Shown here: positions 33,825 to 42,773 of the stretch, one piece after another
Layout of the letters: the number at the start of each line of letters is the position of its first letter
Numbering within the stretch: position 1 is the stretch's first letter
Source of the DNA: Swaminathania salitolerans
GTDB lineage: Bacteria; Pseudomonadota; Alphaproteobacteria; Acetobacterales; Acetobacteraceae
Length of the DNA stretch: 64,000 bases
Reading direction: 5' to 3'
NCBI RefSeq assembly: GCF_007988945.1
Contig: NZ_BJVC01000004.1
Coordinates: forward strand, 186,001-250,000
Program-made: the position numbers and the translations under genes
The notes under the pieces: model-generated
Database searches by the model: none
Seen by the model: the letters and a program-made list of their open reading frames with translations, nothing else
Told to the model about the DNA's origin: nothing

Positions 33825-35344
33825 GGCGTCCAACGATACATCCATTTTTCGGAAATCGGTCCCTGCTCGTTGGCGAGCTGGCATTGCAGCTCGGCCAGCT
33901 TGGCATTGCCCGGATAGAATTCGAAGGTGGTCCGCCAGCCCTTGATGTTGGGATTGGGCTCCACCACCACGTTCTTGATCGTTCCGGCAGATGACTGCGG
34001 CAGAAGATGGAAGGCGGCATTCGGGGGCAGGTTCTCGAAAGGCTTGCCCGTGAAATCGATGACGAACATGCGGCCATCCGCATGGTCGGTCACGGCGCCG
34101 ACACGGGTTGCGCCGATCCGTGCCAGATCGGTCGGCCAAGGCGTGTCCCACCCCCAGTACATACGATAGGTATAGGCGTATTCATGCCCTTCCTGCATCG
34201 GCTGCTTCGGTCGCCAGAAGGACACGATATTGTCGTTGACTTCATTGGGGGTCGGGATCTCGACCAGATCGACGGCACCTTCGCCCCAATCGCCGATCGG
34301 TTCGATCCATAGCGAGGGACGTTTCTCGTAATTCAGCGCCAGATCCTCGAAATCGTGGAAGGCCCTGCGGCGCTGCATCAGACCGAAACCGTGCGGGCTC
34401 GCATCCTGGAACGCCGAGAACTGGAGATCGACGGGATTGTTGAGCGGACGATAGAGCTGGGCGCCGGTACCCGTCCACATCTGGAGCGCTTCGCTGTCAT
34501 GGGCGGCAGGGCGCCAGTCATCCACATGATTGCGGTTGTTGGAATCGAAATAGAACATGCCGGTCAGAGCTGCGATCCCGCCCTGGCTGATATCGGTGCG
34601 CGGGTAGAACGTCGTCTGGACATCGAAGACGGTGGTCGCTCCCGGACGGATGGTGAAGCGGAAGGCACCCACGACCGAAGGGCTGTCCATGAGGGCGTGA
34701 ATGACCACAGAATCGACGCCGGGCTTCGGCTTTTCGAGCCAGAATTCGCGGAAGAGGGCGAATTCCTCTCCCTTCGGATCGCCGGTCCCATCGGCAAATC
34801 CCCGAGCGGAGAGACCGTAATTCTGACCCTTGGCAACGGCGCGGAAATAGGAGGCGCCCAGAAAGACGGCGCATTCCTCCATGACATTGGGGGTGTTGAT
34901 CGCATTGCGCAGGCGCAGACCGGAGAAGCCGAGATCGTCGGTCACGCGCAGCATGGGATCGGGATAGGTGAACATGTCGGGATCGTAGGGAATCGGGGTC
35001 GACGCCCCGTCCACGACCTCGTTCATCAGAATGCGGGGGCGATAGAGAAACCCGCGCGGAAAGAACTCCACATCGAAGGCGAGATTGTCGCCATGCCACA
35101 GCGCACGGTCTTCCTTGAAGGCAATGCCCCGGAACTGGTCGAAGCTCAGATTGTCGATGGCACTCGGCAGCGATTGCGGCGGCGCCTTGTAGGCCGATTT
35201 CGAGAGCTTCTGGGCGATCAGGCGTACGGTATTATTGTCGAATGGCGTGGTCTGGGCGGCGGGTGGCGCCGCTGCCCTTGCTACCTTGCCGGCCCCCAGT
35301 AGTGAGAGGCCGGCACCGAGTTTGACGAGATCGCGACGCAGCAC
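33821..35344 (-). CDS. mdoG: Periplasmic glucan biosynthesis protein G/D
   Basis: MdoG/OpgD are periplasmic proteins needed for branching and release of osmoregulated periplasmic glucans. From GTG 35344 (GGAG nine bases upstream) the protein has 507 residues. It starts with a twin-arginine signal M-L-R-R-D-L-V-K-L-G-A-G-L-S-L-L-G-A-G, as in OpgD, so export by Tat is expected. The family core is clear: F-D-Q-F-R-G-I-A-F, P-R-G-F-L-Y-R-P-R-I, F-R-E-F-W-L-E-K-P, F-Y-P-R-T-D-I, F-Y-F-D-S-N-N-R and Y-R-M-Y-W-G-W-D. The gene overlaps mdoH by four bases. Whether it is functionally OpgG or OpgD cannot be decided. Confidence 0.95.
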   Translation of the reverse strand: MLRRDLVKLGAGLSLLGAGKVARAAAPPAAQTTPFDNNTVRLIAQKLSKSAYKAPPQSLPSAIDNLSFDQFRGIAFKEDRALWHGDNLAFDVEFFPRGFLYRPRILMNEVVDGASTPIPYDPDMFTYPDPMLRVTDDLGFSGLRLRNAINTPNVMEECAVFLGASYFRAVAKGQNYGLSARGFADGTGDPKGEEFALFREFWLEKPKPGVDSVVIHALMDSPSVVGAFRFTIRPGATTVFDVQTTFYPRTDISQGGIAALTGMFYFDSNNRNHVDDWRPAAHDSEALQMWTGTGAQLYRPLNNPVDLQFSAFQDASPHGFGLMQRRRAFHDFEDLALNYEKRPSLWIEPIGDWGEGAVDLVEIPTPNEVNDNIVSFWRPKQPMQEGHEYAYTYRMYWGWDTPWPTDLARIGATRVGAVTDHADGRMFVIDFTGKPFENLPPNAAFHLLPQSSAGTIKNVVVEPNPNIKGWRTTFEFYPGNAKLAELQCQLANEQGPISEKWMYRWTP

Positions 35345-35479
35345 TGTGACTATCTCCGGCAAGCCCGGTAAAATACCGGGCGAAATCTGATTTTCCTAAC
35401 GCCCATAGGTTACTTTGGGACACAGAAAAACCTGCCTGCCTCAGAAATCTGTCACGAGTGCGGCTTTCGCCCGCTCATT

Positions 35480-36943
35480 TCAGACGGGCAGCGCCGCCTT
35501 GACGCCTTTTTCCCGGATGATCTTGCGCAGTTCGATCACTTTCGCGTCAAGCTCGGCATGGTCGAGGTTCTGCCAGCCATCGAAAGCCGGAAGCGAGAGC
35601 GCCGTTTCGAAATCGTCGCTCCGGGCGGTCTTCCAGGTTGCATCCGTGAAGGTCGGCTCGATCGGCTCGTAGCTTTCGCCCTTCTCGTTCTTGCCGCGCA
35701 GCATTTCGAGATAGGCCGCAAGACCATAGGCCACACGGTCGAGATCCCGCCCGTCCGAAAGCAGGTTGCGGATCGTCGCCGTCCAGAACACCTGGACCTT
35801 CGATGCGCCATCGCTGCCGATCCGCAGGTTCTGGTCTGCCATGGCAGGGTTCGAGAACCGGGAAATGACCGATTTCTTGTACTCCTGCAGATCTTCCCCG
35901 GGAGCGGCCTTGAGCGTGGGAATGACATCCGTGTCGAGATAGGTCTCGACCAGCTTGCGCAGGTCGGGATCGCTGATCGACTCGTCGATATGCTCGTAAC
36001 CGAGCAGAAGGCCGGAGAAGGCGAGGAAGATGTGGGACGCGTTCAGCATCCTGATCTTCATGTATTCGTAATCGGTCACGTCATCGACCATCTGCACGCC
36101 GACCTTTTCGAGATCGGGCCTGCCATCGGCGAAATCGTCCTCGATCACCCATTGGGTGAAATCCTCTGCGACCAGGGGAAGCAGATCGTCGAGGCCGCTT
36201 TCACGGTTCAGCCTCTCTGCGATGGCAGGGGAAACCGTCGGTGTGATGCGATCGACCATCGCATTGGGGAATGTCGCGTTTTCCTCGATCCATTTCGCCA
36301 GCTCCGGATCGCGGGCGCGGGCATAGCCGAGGAACGCCTTGCGGGCGACGTTGCCGTTATGGCGCAGATTGTCGCAGGACATGATGGTGAACGCCTTGTG
36401 TCCCGCATCGCGACGACGGCGCAGCGCCTCGACCACATAGCCGAACACGGTTGCCGGTTCCCCGGGGTTGGCGAGGTCCTTCCTGACGGCTTCGTTCCCG
36501 AGATCGAATTCCTCGGTCTTCTCGTCGATATTGTATCCTCCTTCCGTGATCGTCATCGAGACGATCCGGATCGAGGGGTCGGACAGGCGCTCGAGGACCG
36601 TCTCGCAGCCCTGGGAGGCGAGGAGGTAGTCGCGCAGGGCGCCGTTGATGCTGCGCTTGCTCTCGCCGGAGGGCGCCGTCTCGGTGAGGGAGAACAGGCA
36701 ATCCTGCTTCCTGAAATCCTCGGCCTTCTTTCTGGAACGCTCGCCGAAGGTCAGGCCGACCCCGATGATTCCCCAATCCTGCTGGCCCGGAAGTGCGAGT
36801 ACCTTGTTGATGTAATAGGCCTCATGCGCGCGGAAGAAGTTACCGACACCGAAATGCACGATTCCGGGCTTGATGTCGTCGAGATCGTAGGACGGACCGG
36901 CGACGCCGTCGGGCAGGGTCTTCAGGGTCTCACGGGTGATCAT
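35480..36943 (-). CDS. Mannitol 2-dehydrogenase (long-chain polyol dehydrogenase)
   Basis: This 487-residue protein is a polyol-specific long-chain dehydrogenase that interconverts mannitol and fructose with NAD(P)H in the cytosol. The nucleotide-binding start I-V-H-F-G-V-G-N-F-F-R-A-H lies at residues 28-40. The catalytic K296-x4-N301-x2-H304 (in M-K-I-R-M-L-N-A-S-H) matches the K-N-H triad of the Pseudomonas enzyme almost residue for residue. A longer motif T-I-T-E-G-G-Y lies near 131. Related fructuronate or arabinitol enzymes cannot be fully excluded. It lies directly upstream of mdoGH on the same strand (about 135 bases), which suggests linked osmotic control, since mannitol is a compatible solute in acetic acid bacteria. 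Confidence 0.9.
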   Translation of the reverse strand: MITRETLKTLPDGVAGPSYDLDDIKPGIVHFGVGNFFRAHEAYYINKVLALPGQQDWGIIGVGLTFGERSRKKAEDFRKQDCLFSLTETAPSGESKRSINGALRDYLLASQGCETVLERLSDPSIRIVSMTITEGGYNIDEKTEEFDLGNEAVRKDLANPGEPATVFGYVVEALRRRRDAGHKAFTIMSCDNLRHNGNVARKAFLGYARARDPELAKWIEENATFPNAMVDRITPTVSPAIAERLNRESGLDDLLPLVAEDFTQWVIEDDFADGRPDLEKVGVQMVDDVTDYEYMKIRMLNASHIFLAFSGLLLGYEHIDESISDPDLRKLVETYLDTDVIPTLKAAPGEDLQEYKKSVISRFSNPAMADQNLRIGSDGASKVQVFWTATIRNLLSDGRDLDRVAYGLAAYLEMLRGKNEKGESYEPIEPTFTDATWKTARSDDFETALSLPAFDGWQNLDHAELDAKVIELRKIIREKGVKAALPV

Positions 36944-37067
36944 AGGCTCAAATCCCTCGTTATTGGTTCAGGCTTCTCTTTTCCCGGCCCGACCGATGCC
37001 CCCGGCTTGCAGGGCCAGAGGGCAGAAGCGCCGGTATCGCGAACGGACATGTCGCTCCTCCCAGGCT

Positions 37068-37099
37068 GGAGTTCGGCCCGGCAGGAGTTCGGCCCGGCA
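37068..37099. repeat. Perfect 16-bp tandem duplication
   Basis: GGAGTTCGGCCCGGCA occurs twice head to tail in the 276-base gap between the FUSC gene and the mannitol dehydrogenase gene, a region with no gene. Identical copies imply a recent event. Confidence 0.9.
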
Positions 37100-37219
37100 G
37101 AAGATCCGGACAACGAACCCGTGCATACGGGCCGTCGCGGGCGGGAAACGGGGCTGTTCTCCCCCGGTCAACGTCCGGACCATGTCCCGGGTTCACGGCA
37201 ATGTCATCCCCTCTGCGGG

Positions 37220-38275
37220 TTAATTACCGATCATCTCCCGCAGATCCCTGGCGCGGCTTTCGGGCTTGCTCATGAGAACATCGGTCGCGCGTCGCAGATC
37301 CTGACGCAGCAGGGAGATGACGAAATGCATCTCCGGCAGGGCATCCTGACCCAGGGTCGGCAGAGCGCTGAGCACGTCTTCACGTCCGGGGCGTTCCGGG
37401 TTTCCCGTCGCCTTGCCCGAGGCGTGGATCTCGCATCGTCGTGCAAGTGCGCGATAGGCGTGACTCAGACCGGTATGCAGACCGGCCACGCCGGAAAACC
37501 CGCCCCGGTCCTTTCCCGCGTTGATCGCCCTTGCGACGAGCATGGTATCGCTGAGCATGCGCCGCATCAGGGCGGGCAGAACGCTGAGGATCGGATGACG
37601 CTTCTCGAGCAGACCCCAGTTTTCCCGATAGGCTTCCGCCACGCATTCGTTCAGGGTGATGAGATTGCGGGCGCAGTGATCGTTGCGCTTCTCGAGGTCG
37701 TTCCAGATCTCTTCCCGGCGCAGGGCTGCCTGCAGGAGATCGTCCATTTCGCGGAACATCCGCGCGGCCACGAGAAACCCCCGCCTGCGGGCATTGGCAT
37801 GCAACACGACGAAGGACACGACGAGCGAGACCAGAACGCCGAGAAAGATGGCGGTGAGGCGTTCGGTCAGCGGCCAGTAGGGATTGCTGCCCCGCGACGG
37901 AAGCAGATAGACGATCATGAGGGTCACACCGGCGAAACGGAGCGACGGGCGCACCGCAGCCAGATAGGCCAGAGGCAGCAGAGCCACGGCGAAGACCGGC
38001 CAGTAAAAGCCCAGGATCAGGCGCGCAGTGATGGCCAGCGTGCCGATGACGGCGCCGAGAAGCGTGCCGACGATCTGGTCGCGTGCGGTCGAGACGGTCT
38101 GGTCGATGCTCGATTGCGTGACGATGAGCGCCGTGATCAGCGCCCAGATCGTTTCATCCAGACCCAGAGAGATGCCTATCCCCCAGCAGAGCCCGACAGC
38201 GACGAGCGTGCGGACCATCTGCCTCCAGGGCGCTTCTCCGTCTGCCCGGATCTGAAGCAGAGCGGTAAAGCGCAT
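37220..38275 (-). CDS. FUSC-family inner-membrane protein
   Basis: FUSC proteins (fusaric acid resistance type) are inner-membrane components linked to efflux of aromatic acids or to polyamine and envelope functions. The 351-residue protein has about six hydrophobic segments in the first 160 residues (L-V-A-V-G-L-C-W-G-I-G-I-S-L-G-L, I-W-A-L-I-T-A-L-I-V-T-Q-S-S, I-V-G-T-L-L-G-A-V-I-G-T-L). The S-S-I-D-Q-T-V-S-T-A-R-D-Q motif is typical. A cytoplasmic helical C-terminal half follows. The start is three bases after the degP stop, so it is coupled to degP. The transported substrate is unknown. Confidence 0.88.
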   Translation of the reverse strand: MRFTALLQIRADGEAPWRQMVRTLVAVGLCWGIGISLGLDETIWALITALIVTQSSIDQTVSTARDQIVGTLLGAVIGTLAITARLILGFYWPVFAVALLPLAYLAAVRPSLRFAGVTLMIVYLLPSRGSNPYWPLTERLTAIFLGVLVSLVVSFVVLHANARRRGFLVAARMFREMDDLLQAALRREEIWNDLEKRNDHCARNLITLNECVAEAYRENWGLLEKRHPILSVLPALMRRMLSDTMLVARAINAGKDRGGFSGVAGLHTGLSHAYRALARRCEIHASGKATGNPERPGREDVLSALPTLGQDALPEMHFVISLLRQDLRRATDVLMSKPESRARDLREMIGN

Positions 38276-38278
38276 CGC

Positions 38279-39880
38279 TCAGTCTCCCGAAAGCGGCAGA
38301 GGCACCCAGCGCAACCCGTCCTGCCCCTGTACAAGCAGCAGAACCGTATGTTTCTTCTGTGCGCGTGCGCGCGCGAGTTCCTTTGAAAGGGCCTCTGGCG
38401 CATTCACGGCGATCTGCTGCACTTCCGTCACCACGTCGCCCGGCTGGAGGCCCCGCGTATCGGCAGGACCGTCCTGCGTCACATCGGTCACCACGACGCC
38501 TCTCTGGGAGTCGGACAATCCGTATTTCGTGCGGTTCGCATCGTCGATGGCCGCAAAGGTCACGCCGAGATCCGCCAGGGCGAGCGTGCTCGGCCCTTTG
38601 GTCTTCTCGGGGGTGGGCGGCATGTCGGGCGCCTCGGGAGAGGCCTTGACCGTCACGAGGGCCTCGCGCGTCTTTCCCTTGCGCCACAGACCGAAACGCG
38701 CCCGGGTGCCGGGTGCGATCTCTGCCACCAGACGCGGCAGGGCATGGCCGTCGATCGGCTTGCCGTCGAGCGAGAGAATGACGTCGCCCGTCTTCATCCC
38801 GGCCGCCGATGCCGGTCCCTTGGGATCGACGGTCGCGATCATGGCGCCCTTCTCGGGTTTGAGGCCGATGCTGTCCGCAATCTCGTGCGTGACATTCTGT
38901 ACCCGGACCCCGATCCAGCCGCGCGAGACATGGCCGTCACGACGCAGCTGCTCGATGACGCCGCGCGCATCATTGGCCGGAATGGCGAAGCCGATACCGA
39001 TGGAGCCGCCGCTCGAGCTGTAGATGGCGGTGTTGATGCCGATGACCTGACCGTCGAGATCGAAGAGCGGCCCGCCCGAATTGCCGCGATTGATGGACGC
39101 GTCGGTCTGGATGTAGTCGTCGTAGAGCCCGTGATTGATATCGCGCCCCCGGGAGGAAACGATCCCGTTCGTGACCGTGCCGGACAGGCCGAACGGGTTG
39201 CCGATGGCGAGCACGCGATCGCCGACGCGCGCCTTGTCGCTGTCGCCGAAGGCAACGGTCGGGAACGGGGCCTTGCCGTCGATCTTGATGACGGCAAGGT
39301 CGGTCCGGCTGTCGCGACCGACGATTCTGGCGGGGAGTACCGTACCGTCCTGAAGGGTGACCGAGACCTTGTCGGCATCCTTGATGACGTGATTGTTGGT
39401 GACGATGAAGCCGTCCGGCGAGATGATGAAGCCGGAACCGAGTGCCTGCATCTTGCGGGGTGGCCCCGAAGGGGTGGGGCGACGGTTCATGTAGTCGTGG
39501 AAGAATTTTTCCATCGGCGAGCCGGGCGGAAACTGGGGAACCTGCGGCCCGTCTTCCGGGCTCGCATCCGGCCCGTCATCGTCGTCGTCGCTTTCGCCCG
39601 GTTTCAGCGTGGCGGAAATCGAGATGTTCACGACAGCAGGGAGCAGTCTGGCAGCCAGATCGGCATAGCTGTCCGGCGCGGCATGGACGGCACGTGCCGC
39701 CGGAGGCGAGATCGCGGGCTCGGCCAGGGCGCGCGGTGCCAAAGCGTATGGTGCCAGAGCCGATGGTGCCAGAGCGTAGGACGCCAGAGCGCACGGTGTC
39801 AGAACGCATAGTGTCCGGGCGAGCGGCGCGGCCGACAGACAGCTTCCCATAAGGGCGGCGAGAACGGAGCGGTGTTTCAT
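38279..39880 (-). CDS. degP: Do-family periplasmic serine protease DegP/DegQ
   Basis: DegP-type proteases degrade or chaperone misfolded envelope proteins in the periplasm. The 533-residue protein has an intact triad: H164 (T-N-N-H-V-I), D194 (S-R-T-D-L-A-V-I-K) and S268 (G-N-S-G-G-P-L), followed by two PDZ domains (V-S-R-G-W-I-G-V and L-G-V-T-F-A-A-I). The signal region is odd: an initial hydrophobic stretch is followed by five-residue units such as Y-A-L-A-P and S-A-L-A-P from a 15-bp DNA array, giving an unusually long export signal. It lies 19 bases after the opgC stop and just before FUSC, so these are probably one operon. Confidence 0.95.
   Translation of the reverse strand: MKHRSVLAALMGSCLSAAPLARTLCVLTPCALASYALAPSALAPYALAPRALAEPAISPPAARAVHAAPDSYADLAARLLPAVVNISISATLKPGESDDDDDGPDASPEDGPQVPQFPPGSPMEKFFHDYMNRRPTPSGPPRKMQALGSGFIISPDGFIVTNNHVIKDADKVSVTLQDGTVLPARIVGRDSRTDLAVIKIDGKAPFPTVAFGDSDKARVGDRVLAIGNPFGLSGTVTNGIVSSRGRDINHGLYDDYIQTDASINRGNSGGPLFDLDGQVIGINTAIYSSSGGSIGIGFAIPANDARGVIEQLRRDGHVSRGWIGVRVQNVTHEIADSIGLKPEKGAMIATVDPKGPASAAGMKTGDVILSLDGKPIDGHALPRLVAEIAPGTRARFGLWRKGKTREALVTVKASPEAPDMPPTPEKTKGPSTLALADLGVTFAAIDDANRTKYGLSDSQRGVVVTDVTQDGPADTRGLQPGDVVTEVQQIAVNAPEALSKELARARAQKKHTVLLLVQGQDGLRWVPLPLSGD
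39719..39808 (-). repeat. Six 15-bp tandem units inside the degP signal-peptide coding region
   Basis: On the coding strand units such as TACGCTCTGGCACCA and TCGGCTCTGGCACCA follow one another, encoding CVLTP, CALAS, YALAP, SALAP, YALAP, RALAE. The array lengthens the hydrophobic export signal and adds several possible A-x-P/A-x-A cleavage-like sites. Confidence 0.92.
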
Positions 39881-39899
39881 GATGCCACGCTAACGCACT

Positions 39900-41168
39900 T
39901 CATGGGTTTGCGTCACCTGTCTCCGCGGGGCCATGCTCCGACGGGCCATCCGGGCCAGATGCCTTGCTGGCCTCTGCCTCGGCCCGGGCCTGCGCGCGCG
40001 TTTCTCCGGCCATGAGAGCGGCCTGGCGGCGATGACCGTCGAGCCAGTAGGCGAGCCCGTACACGCCAAGGAAACCGGAGAGATTGACCAGGATCTGGAT
40101 GGCCCAGCCTGCGCCGAAATTGTTCATGACCAGCCGGGCGAACAGGTCGAGAATGGTCCCGAGGCTGAAAACCTCGAGGGAGTGACGACCGAGCATGGCG
40201 AGGCCCTGACCGATTCGTGTCTCGGAAAGCCGGGTCGCGGTCGAAGAGGATTGGACGAGAACGAGGATCGCCAGCGCCTCGACCCAGCGCCAGAGCGCGA
40301 GATCGGATTTGTCCGCATGGGGGATGACGTCGATCGGCCGGAGGCTCGGCAGGTTCCAGACGTCATAGGGGAAGCATTCCAGCGCACCGAAGACGAGATA
40401 GGCGCCCGCAGCGAGACGCGCCCAGAGGGGGCCGGGCAGATTGCCCCCCCGCTTGCCTGCCATGACCGCCGCCAGCATTCCCATGGTGAAGATGAACTGC
40501 CAGGCGAAGGGGTTGAAATACCATCCGTCGGGATCGAGCCAGTTGGGCAGGTTGAGCGTGGGATCGCTGTTGATCAGCAGCCAGAGCGCTGCGCTGCATC
40601 CGGCCAGAAGCCAAGGCGAGCATGTCCAGAGGAAGACGAGAAGCGGCAAAGCCAGAAGCAGGACGATATAAAGGGGCAGGATGTTCAGATTGCTCGGCAG
40701 GGCCTCGAGCGTCAGGACATGCCAGATCCAGTCATGCCCGTGTGCCAGCTCGGGCTCGAGAAAATCCACGGGAACCGGCAGGAAATGCCGCCATTGCCGG
40801 ATGGTGACGACCGAGACGAGCAGCATGACCATCTGGAAGAGGTAGAGCCGCCAGCACCGGCGCAGGATACGCTCGATACCGACAAGCCATCCCCCGTCCG
40901 GCGGCCCGCGCAGGATGAGGCGTCCATAGGCGAGCCAGGACGCATAACCGGCGAGGAGCACGAAGATCTCGGCCGCATCGGCAAATCCGAAATTGCGCAG
41001 GGTGAACCGGTTGAGAACGTCCTGAGGGGCATGATCGGCAAGCATCATGAGCAGCGCGATGCCGCGCAACGCGTCGATACGGTGGTCGCGCCGCTTCCGT
41101 CTTGTGGGTGTCTCCGCCCCCCCGGAGGGGGGGGAGCCCATGGGAACTCCGGTTCTGGCCTCGCTCAT
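39900..41168 (-). CDS. opgC: OpgC-family membrane protein
   Basis: OpgC is an inner-membrane acyltransferase-like protein that adds succinyl groups to osmoregulated periplasmic glucans. From ATG 41168 (GAGG upstream) it has 422 residues and about ten membrane segments. The family start D-H-R-I-D-A-L-R-G-I-A-L-L-M-M-L-A-D-H, the R-N-F-G-F-A-D-A-A-E-I-F-V-L-L-A-G-Y segment and G-W-Y-F-N-P-F-A-W-Q-F-I-F are clear. The C-terminal 40 residues are hydrophilic and Ala/Glu-rich. It heads a same-strand block that ends with mdoGH, so glucan synthesis and modification genes lie within 10 kb. Confidence 0.93.
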   Translation of the reverse strand: MSEARTGVPMGSPPSGGAETPTRRKRRDHRIDALRGIALLMMLADHAPQDVLNRFTLRNFGFADAAEIFVLLAGYASWLAYGRLILRGPPDGGWLVGIERILRRCWRLYLFQMVMLLVSVVTIRQWRHFLPVPVDFLEPELAHGHDWIWHVLTLEALPSNLNILPLYIVLLLALPLLVFLWTCSPWLLAGCSAALWLLINSDPTLNLPNWLDPDGWYFNPFAWQFIFTMGMLAAVMAGKRGGNLPGPLWARLAAGAYLVFGALECFPYDVWNLPSLRPIDVIPHADKSDLALWRWVEALAILVLVQSSSTATRLSETRIGQGLAMLGRHSLEVFSLGTILDLFARLVMNNFGAGWAIQILVNLSGFLGVYGLAYWLDGHRRQAALMAGETRAQARAEAEASKASGPDGPSEHGPAETGDANP

Positions 41169-41312
41169 GTCCTGCCTCGTTCTCCTGACCGGCCACCCCC
41201 TGCCGGGGGGACATCGTTGCGTCGGCTCATACGCGCTCATGCCTGTGCGATCCACTTCCCGCCATGCTAGACCGGAGGATCACGGACCGGCCCCGTCTGC
41301 CAGAGGACAAAC

Positions 41313-42452
41313 ATGACCGATTTTGACAAACCCGCCAACGAGACCGATCAGCGCCGGATTCTCGAGACGCTCAGCCTGGTCAAGGATGATGCCGGGACCT
41401 CCAACGTCCTGAATTTCGCCTCTCTGGAGGGGGTCGCGGTGCGTGACGGTCACGCGCATGTGTCCCTTGCCACCTCGCGGGAGAATGCGGCCCGGATCGA
41501 ACCCATGCGGTCGCGTCTCGAAGCGGCGCTCGCCAGCCTGCCGGGGATATCGCGGGCGACGCTCGTGCTGACGGCCCATCGCGCGCCGGGAGCCGCCCAG
41601 CCCCAGGGGCACCGGCCGTTCCGGCTCGACCAGCCTGCAAACAGCCCGGGCCATCCGCAGCCGACCCGACCGGATGGCAAGGCCCTGCCCCAGGTGCGCG
41701 CCATCATCGCGGTGGCCTCGGGCAAGGGAGGGGTCGGCAAATCCACCACGGCGGTCAATCTGGCAGCCGGTCTGGCGCAGCTCGGGCTCCGTACGGGGAT
41801 GCTGGATGCGGATATCTACGGTCCCTCGCTGCCGCGTATGCTCGGGCATTCGGCAAAACCCGCCCTTGAAAACGGCAAGATCATCCCGGTCGAAGCCTGG
41901 GGCATGCACGCGATGTCGATCGGTTTTCTGGTGGACGAGCAGCAGGCCATGATCTGGCGCGGTCCCATGGTCATGGGGGCGATCGGACAGTTTCTGGCCG
42001 ATGTGGCATGGCCCGAACTCGACGTGCTCGTCATCGACATGCCCCCCGGGACGGGTGACGCGCAACTGACCATCGCGCAGAAACTCAGCCTTCGCGGTGC
42101 GGTCATCGTCTCCACCCCGCAGGATATCGCCCTGCTCGACGCCCGCAGGGGGCTGGCCATGTTCGAGCGCATGAACGTGCCGCTTCTCGGTGTGGTCGAG
42201 AACATGTCCTATTTCTGCTGTCCGAACTGCAACCATCGTACGGAGCTGTTCGGCCATGGCGGCGCGCGGGACGAGGCAGAAAAGGCGGGGGTGCCTTTCC
42301 TCGGCGAGATCCCGCTGCTGACGGATATCCGCATGAGTGCCGATGCCGGAACGCCGATCATTCTCTCGGCGCCGGAGAGCGAGGCGGCCCATGCCTATAC
42401 GCGCCTTGCCCGCTCGGTCGCAGACAGTCTCAGGCTGGGGGCGGGCGCATGA
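41313..42452 (+). CDS. mrp: Mrp/NBP35 iron-sulfur carrier ATPase (ApbC type)
   Basis: Mrp/ApbC proteins are dimeric cytosolic P-loop NTPases that carry and transfer [4Fe-4S] clusters. The 379-residue protein has an N-terminal MIP18/DUF59-like domain, a proline-rich linker, and the deviant Walker A S136-G-K-G-G-V-G-K-S-T. It also has D-I-Y-G-P-S-L-P, the M-P-P-G-T-G-D motif and the cluster-binding C303-P-N-C306 in N-M-S-Y-F-C-C-P-N-C. All key residues are present. The tiny lipoprotein gene overlaps its stop. Confidence 0.95.
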   Translation: MTDFDKPANETDQRRILETLSLVKDDAGTSNVLNFASLEGVAVRDGHAHVSLATSRENAARIEPMRSRLEAALASLPGISRATLVLTAHRAPGAAQPQGHRPFRLDQPANSPGHPQPTRPDGKALPQVRAIIAVASGKGGVGKSTTAVNLAAGLAQLGLRTGMLDADIYGPSLPRMLGHSAKPALENGKIIPVEAWGMHAMSIGFLVDEQQAMIWRGPMVMGAIGQFLADVAWPELDVLVIDMPPGTGDAQLTIAQKLSLRGAVIVSTPQDIALLDARRGLAMFERMNVPLLGVVENMSYFCCPNCNHRTELFGHGGARDEAEKAGVPFLGEIPLLTDIRMSADAGTPIILSAPESEAAHAYTRLARSVADSLRLGAGA

Positions 42453-42643
42453 GGCGGTTTGCGCGCCTCATCGTCCTGGCATCGGGGGTCGGTCTTGCGG
42501 TATCCGGTTGTGCCGGTCACGCGGTGAAGCATCGTGGCTATGCGGCGGATGGCTATGGCGTGATCGACGACTCGCCCCATCTGCCGCCGCCTTCCGGATT
42601 GTGGCAGCACGCCCCCCGGACACCCGCCCCCCACGTGGAGTAA
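42449..42643 (+). CDS. Small lipoprotein
   Basis: The ATG overlaps the mrp stop codon (ATGA). The 64-residue product has a lipoprotein signal: basic start M-R-R-F-A-R, hydrophobic L-I-V-L-A-S-G-V-G-L and lipobox A-V-S-G-C at about residues 17-21. The mature peptide of about 44 residues is hydrophilic with a histidine/proline-rich end. I do not recognise a family. It is translationally coupled to mrp, but no functional link is evident. Confidence 0.75.
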   Translation: MRRFARLIVLASGVGLAVSGCAGHAVKHRGYAADGYGVIDDSPHLPPPSGLWQHAPRTPAPHVE

Positions 42644-42686
42644 CGTGCCGGAACCGGTTCTCCGGACTATCCGCTCCCGCCCCGGG

Positions 42687-42758
42687 CAGTATTCCGGCCA
42701 GCGATATTCCGGCCAGCGTTATCCGGGCCAGCGTTATCCGGGCGGGTGTTGTTCGCGC
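42687..42758 (+). repeat. 15-bp tandem units in the mrp/lipoprotein 3' gap
   Basis: CAGTATTCCGGC is followed by CAGCGATATTCCGGC, two exact copies of CAGCGTTATCCGGGC (42714, 42729) and a diverged fifth unit. The array lies between the convergent ends of the lipoprotein gene and the 42774-43460 gene and is apparently not translated. Confidence 0.9.
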
Positions 42759-42773
42759 TGGCGATGTCCTTTC

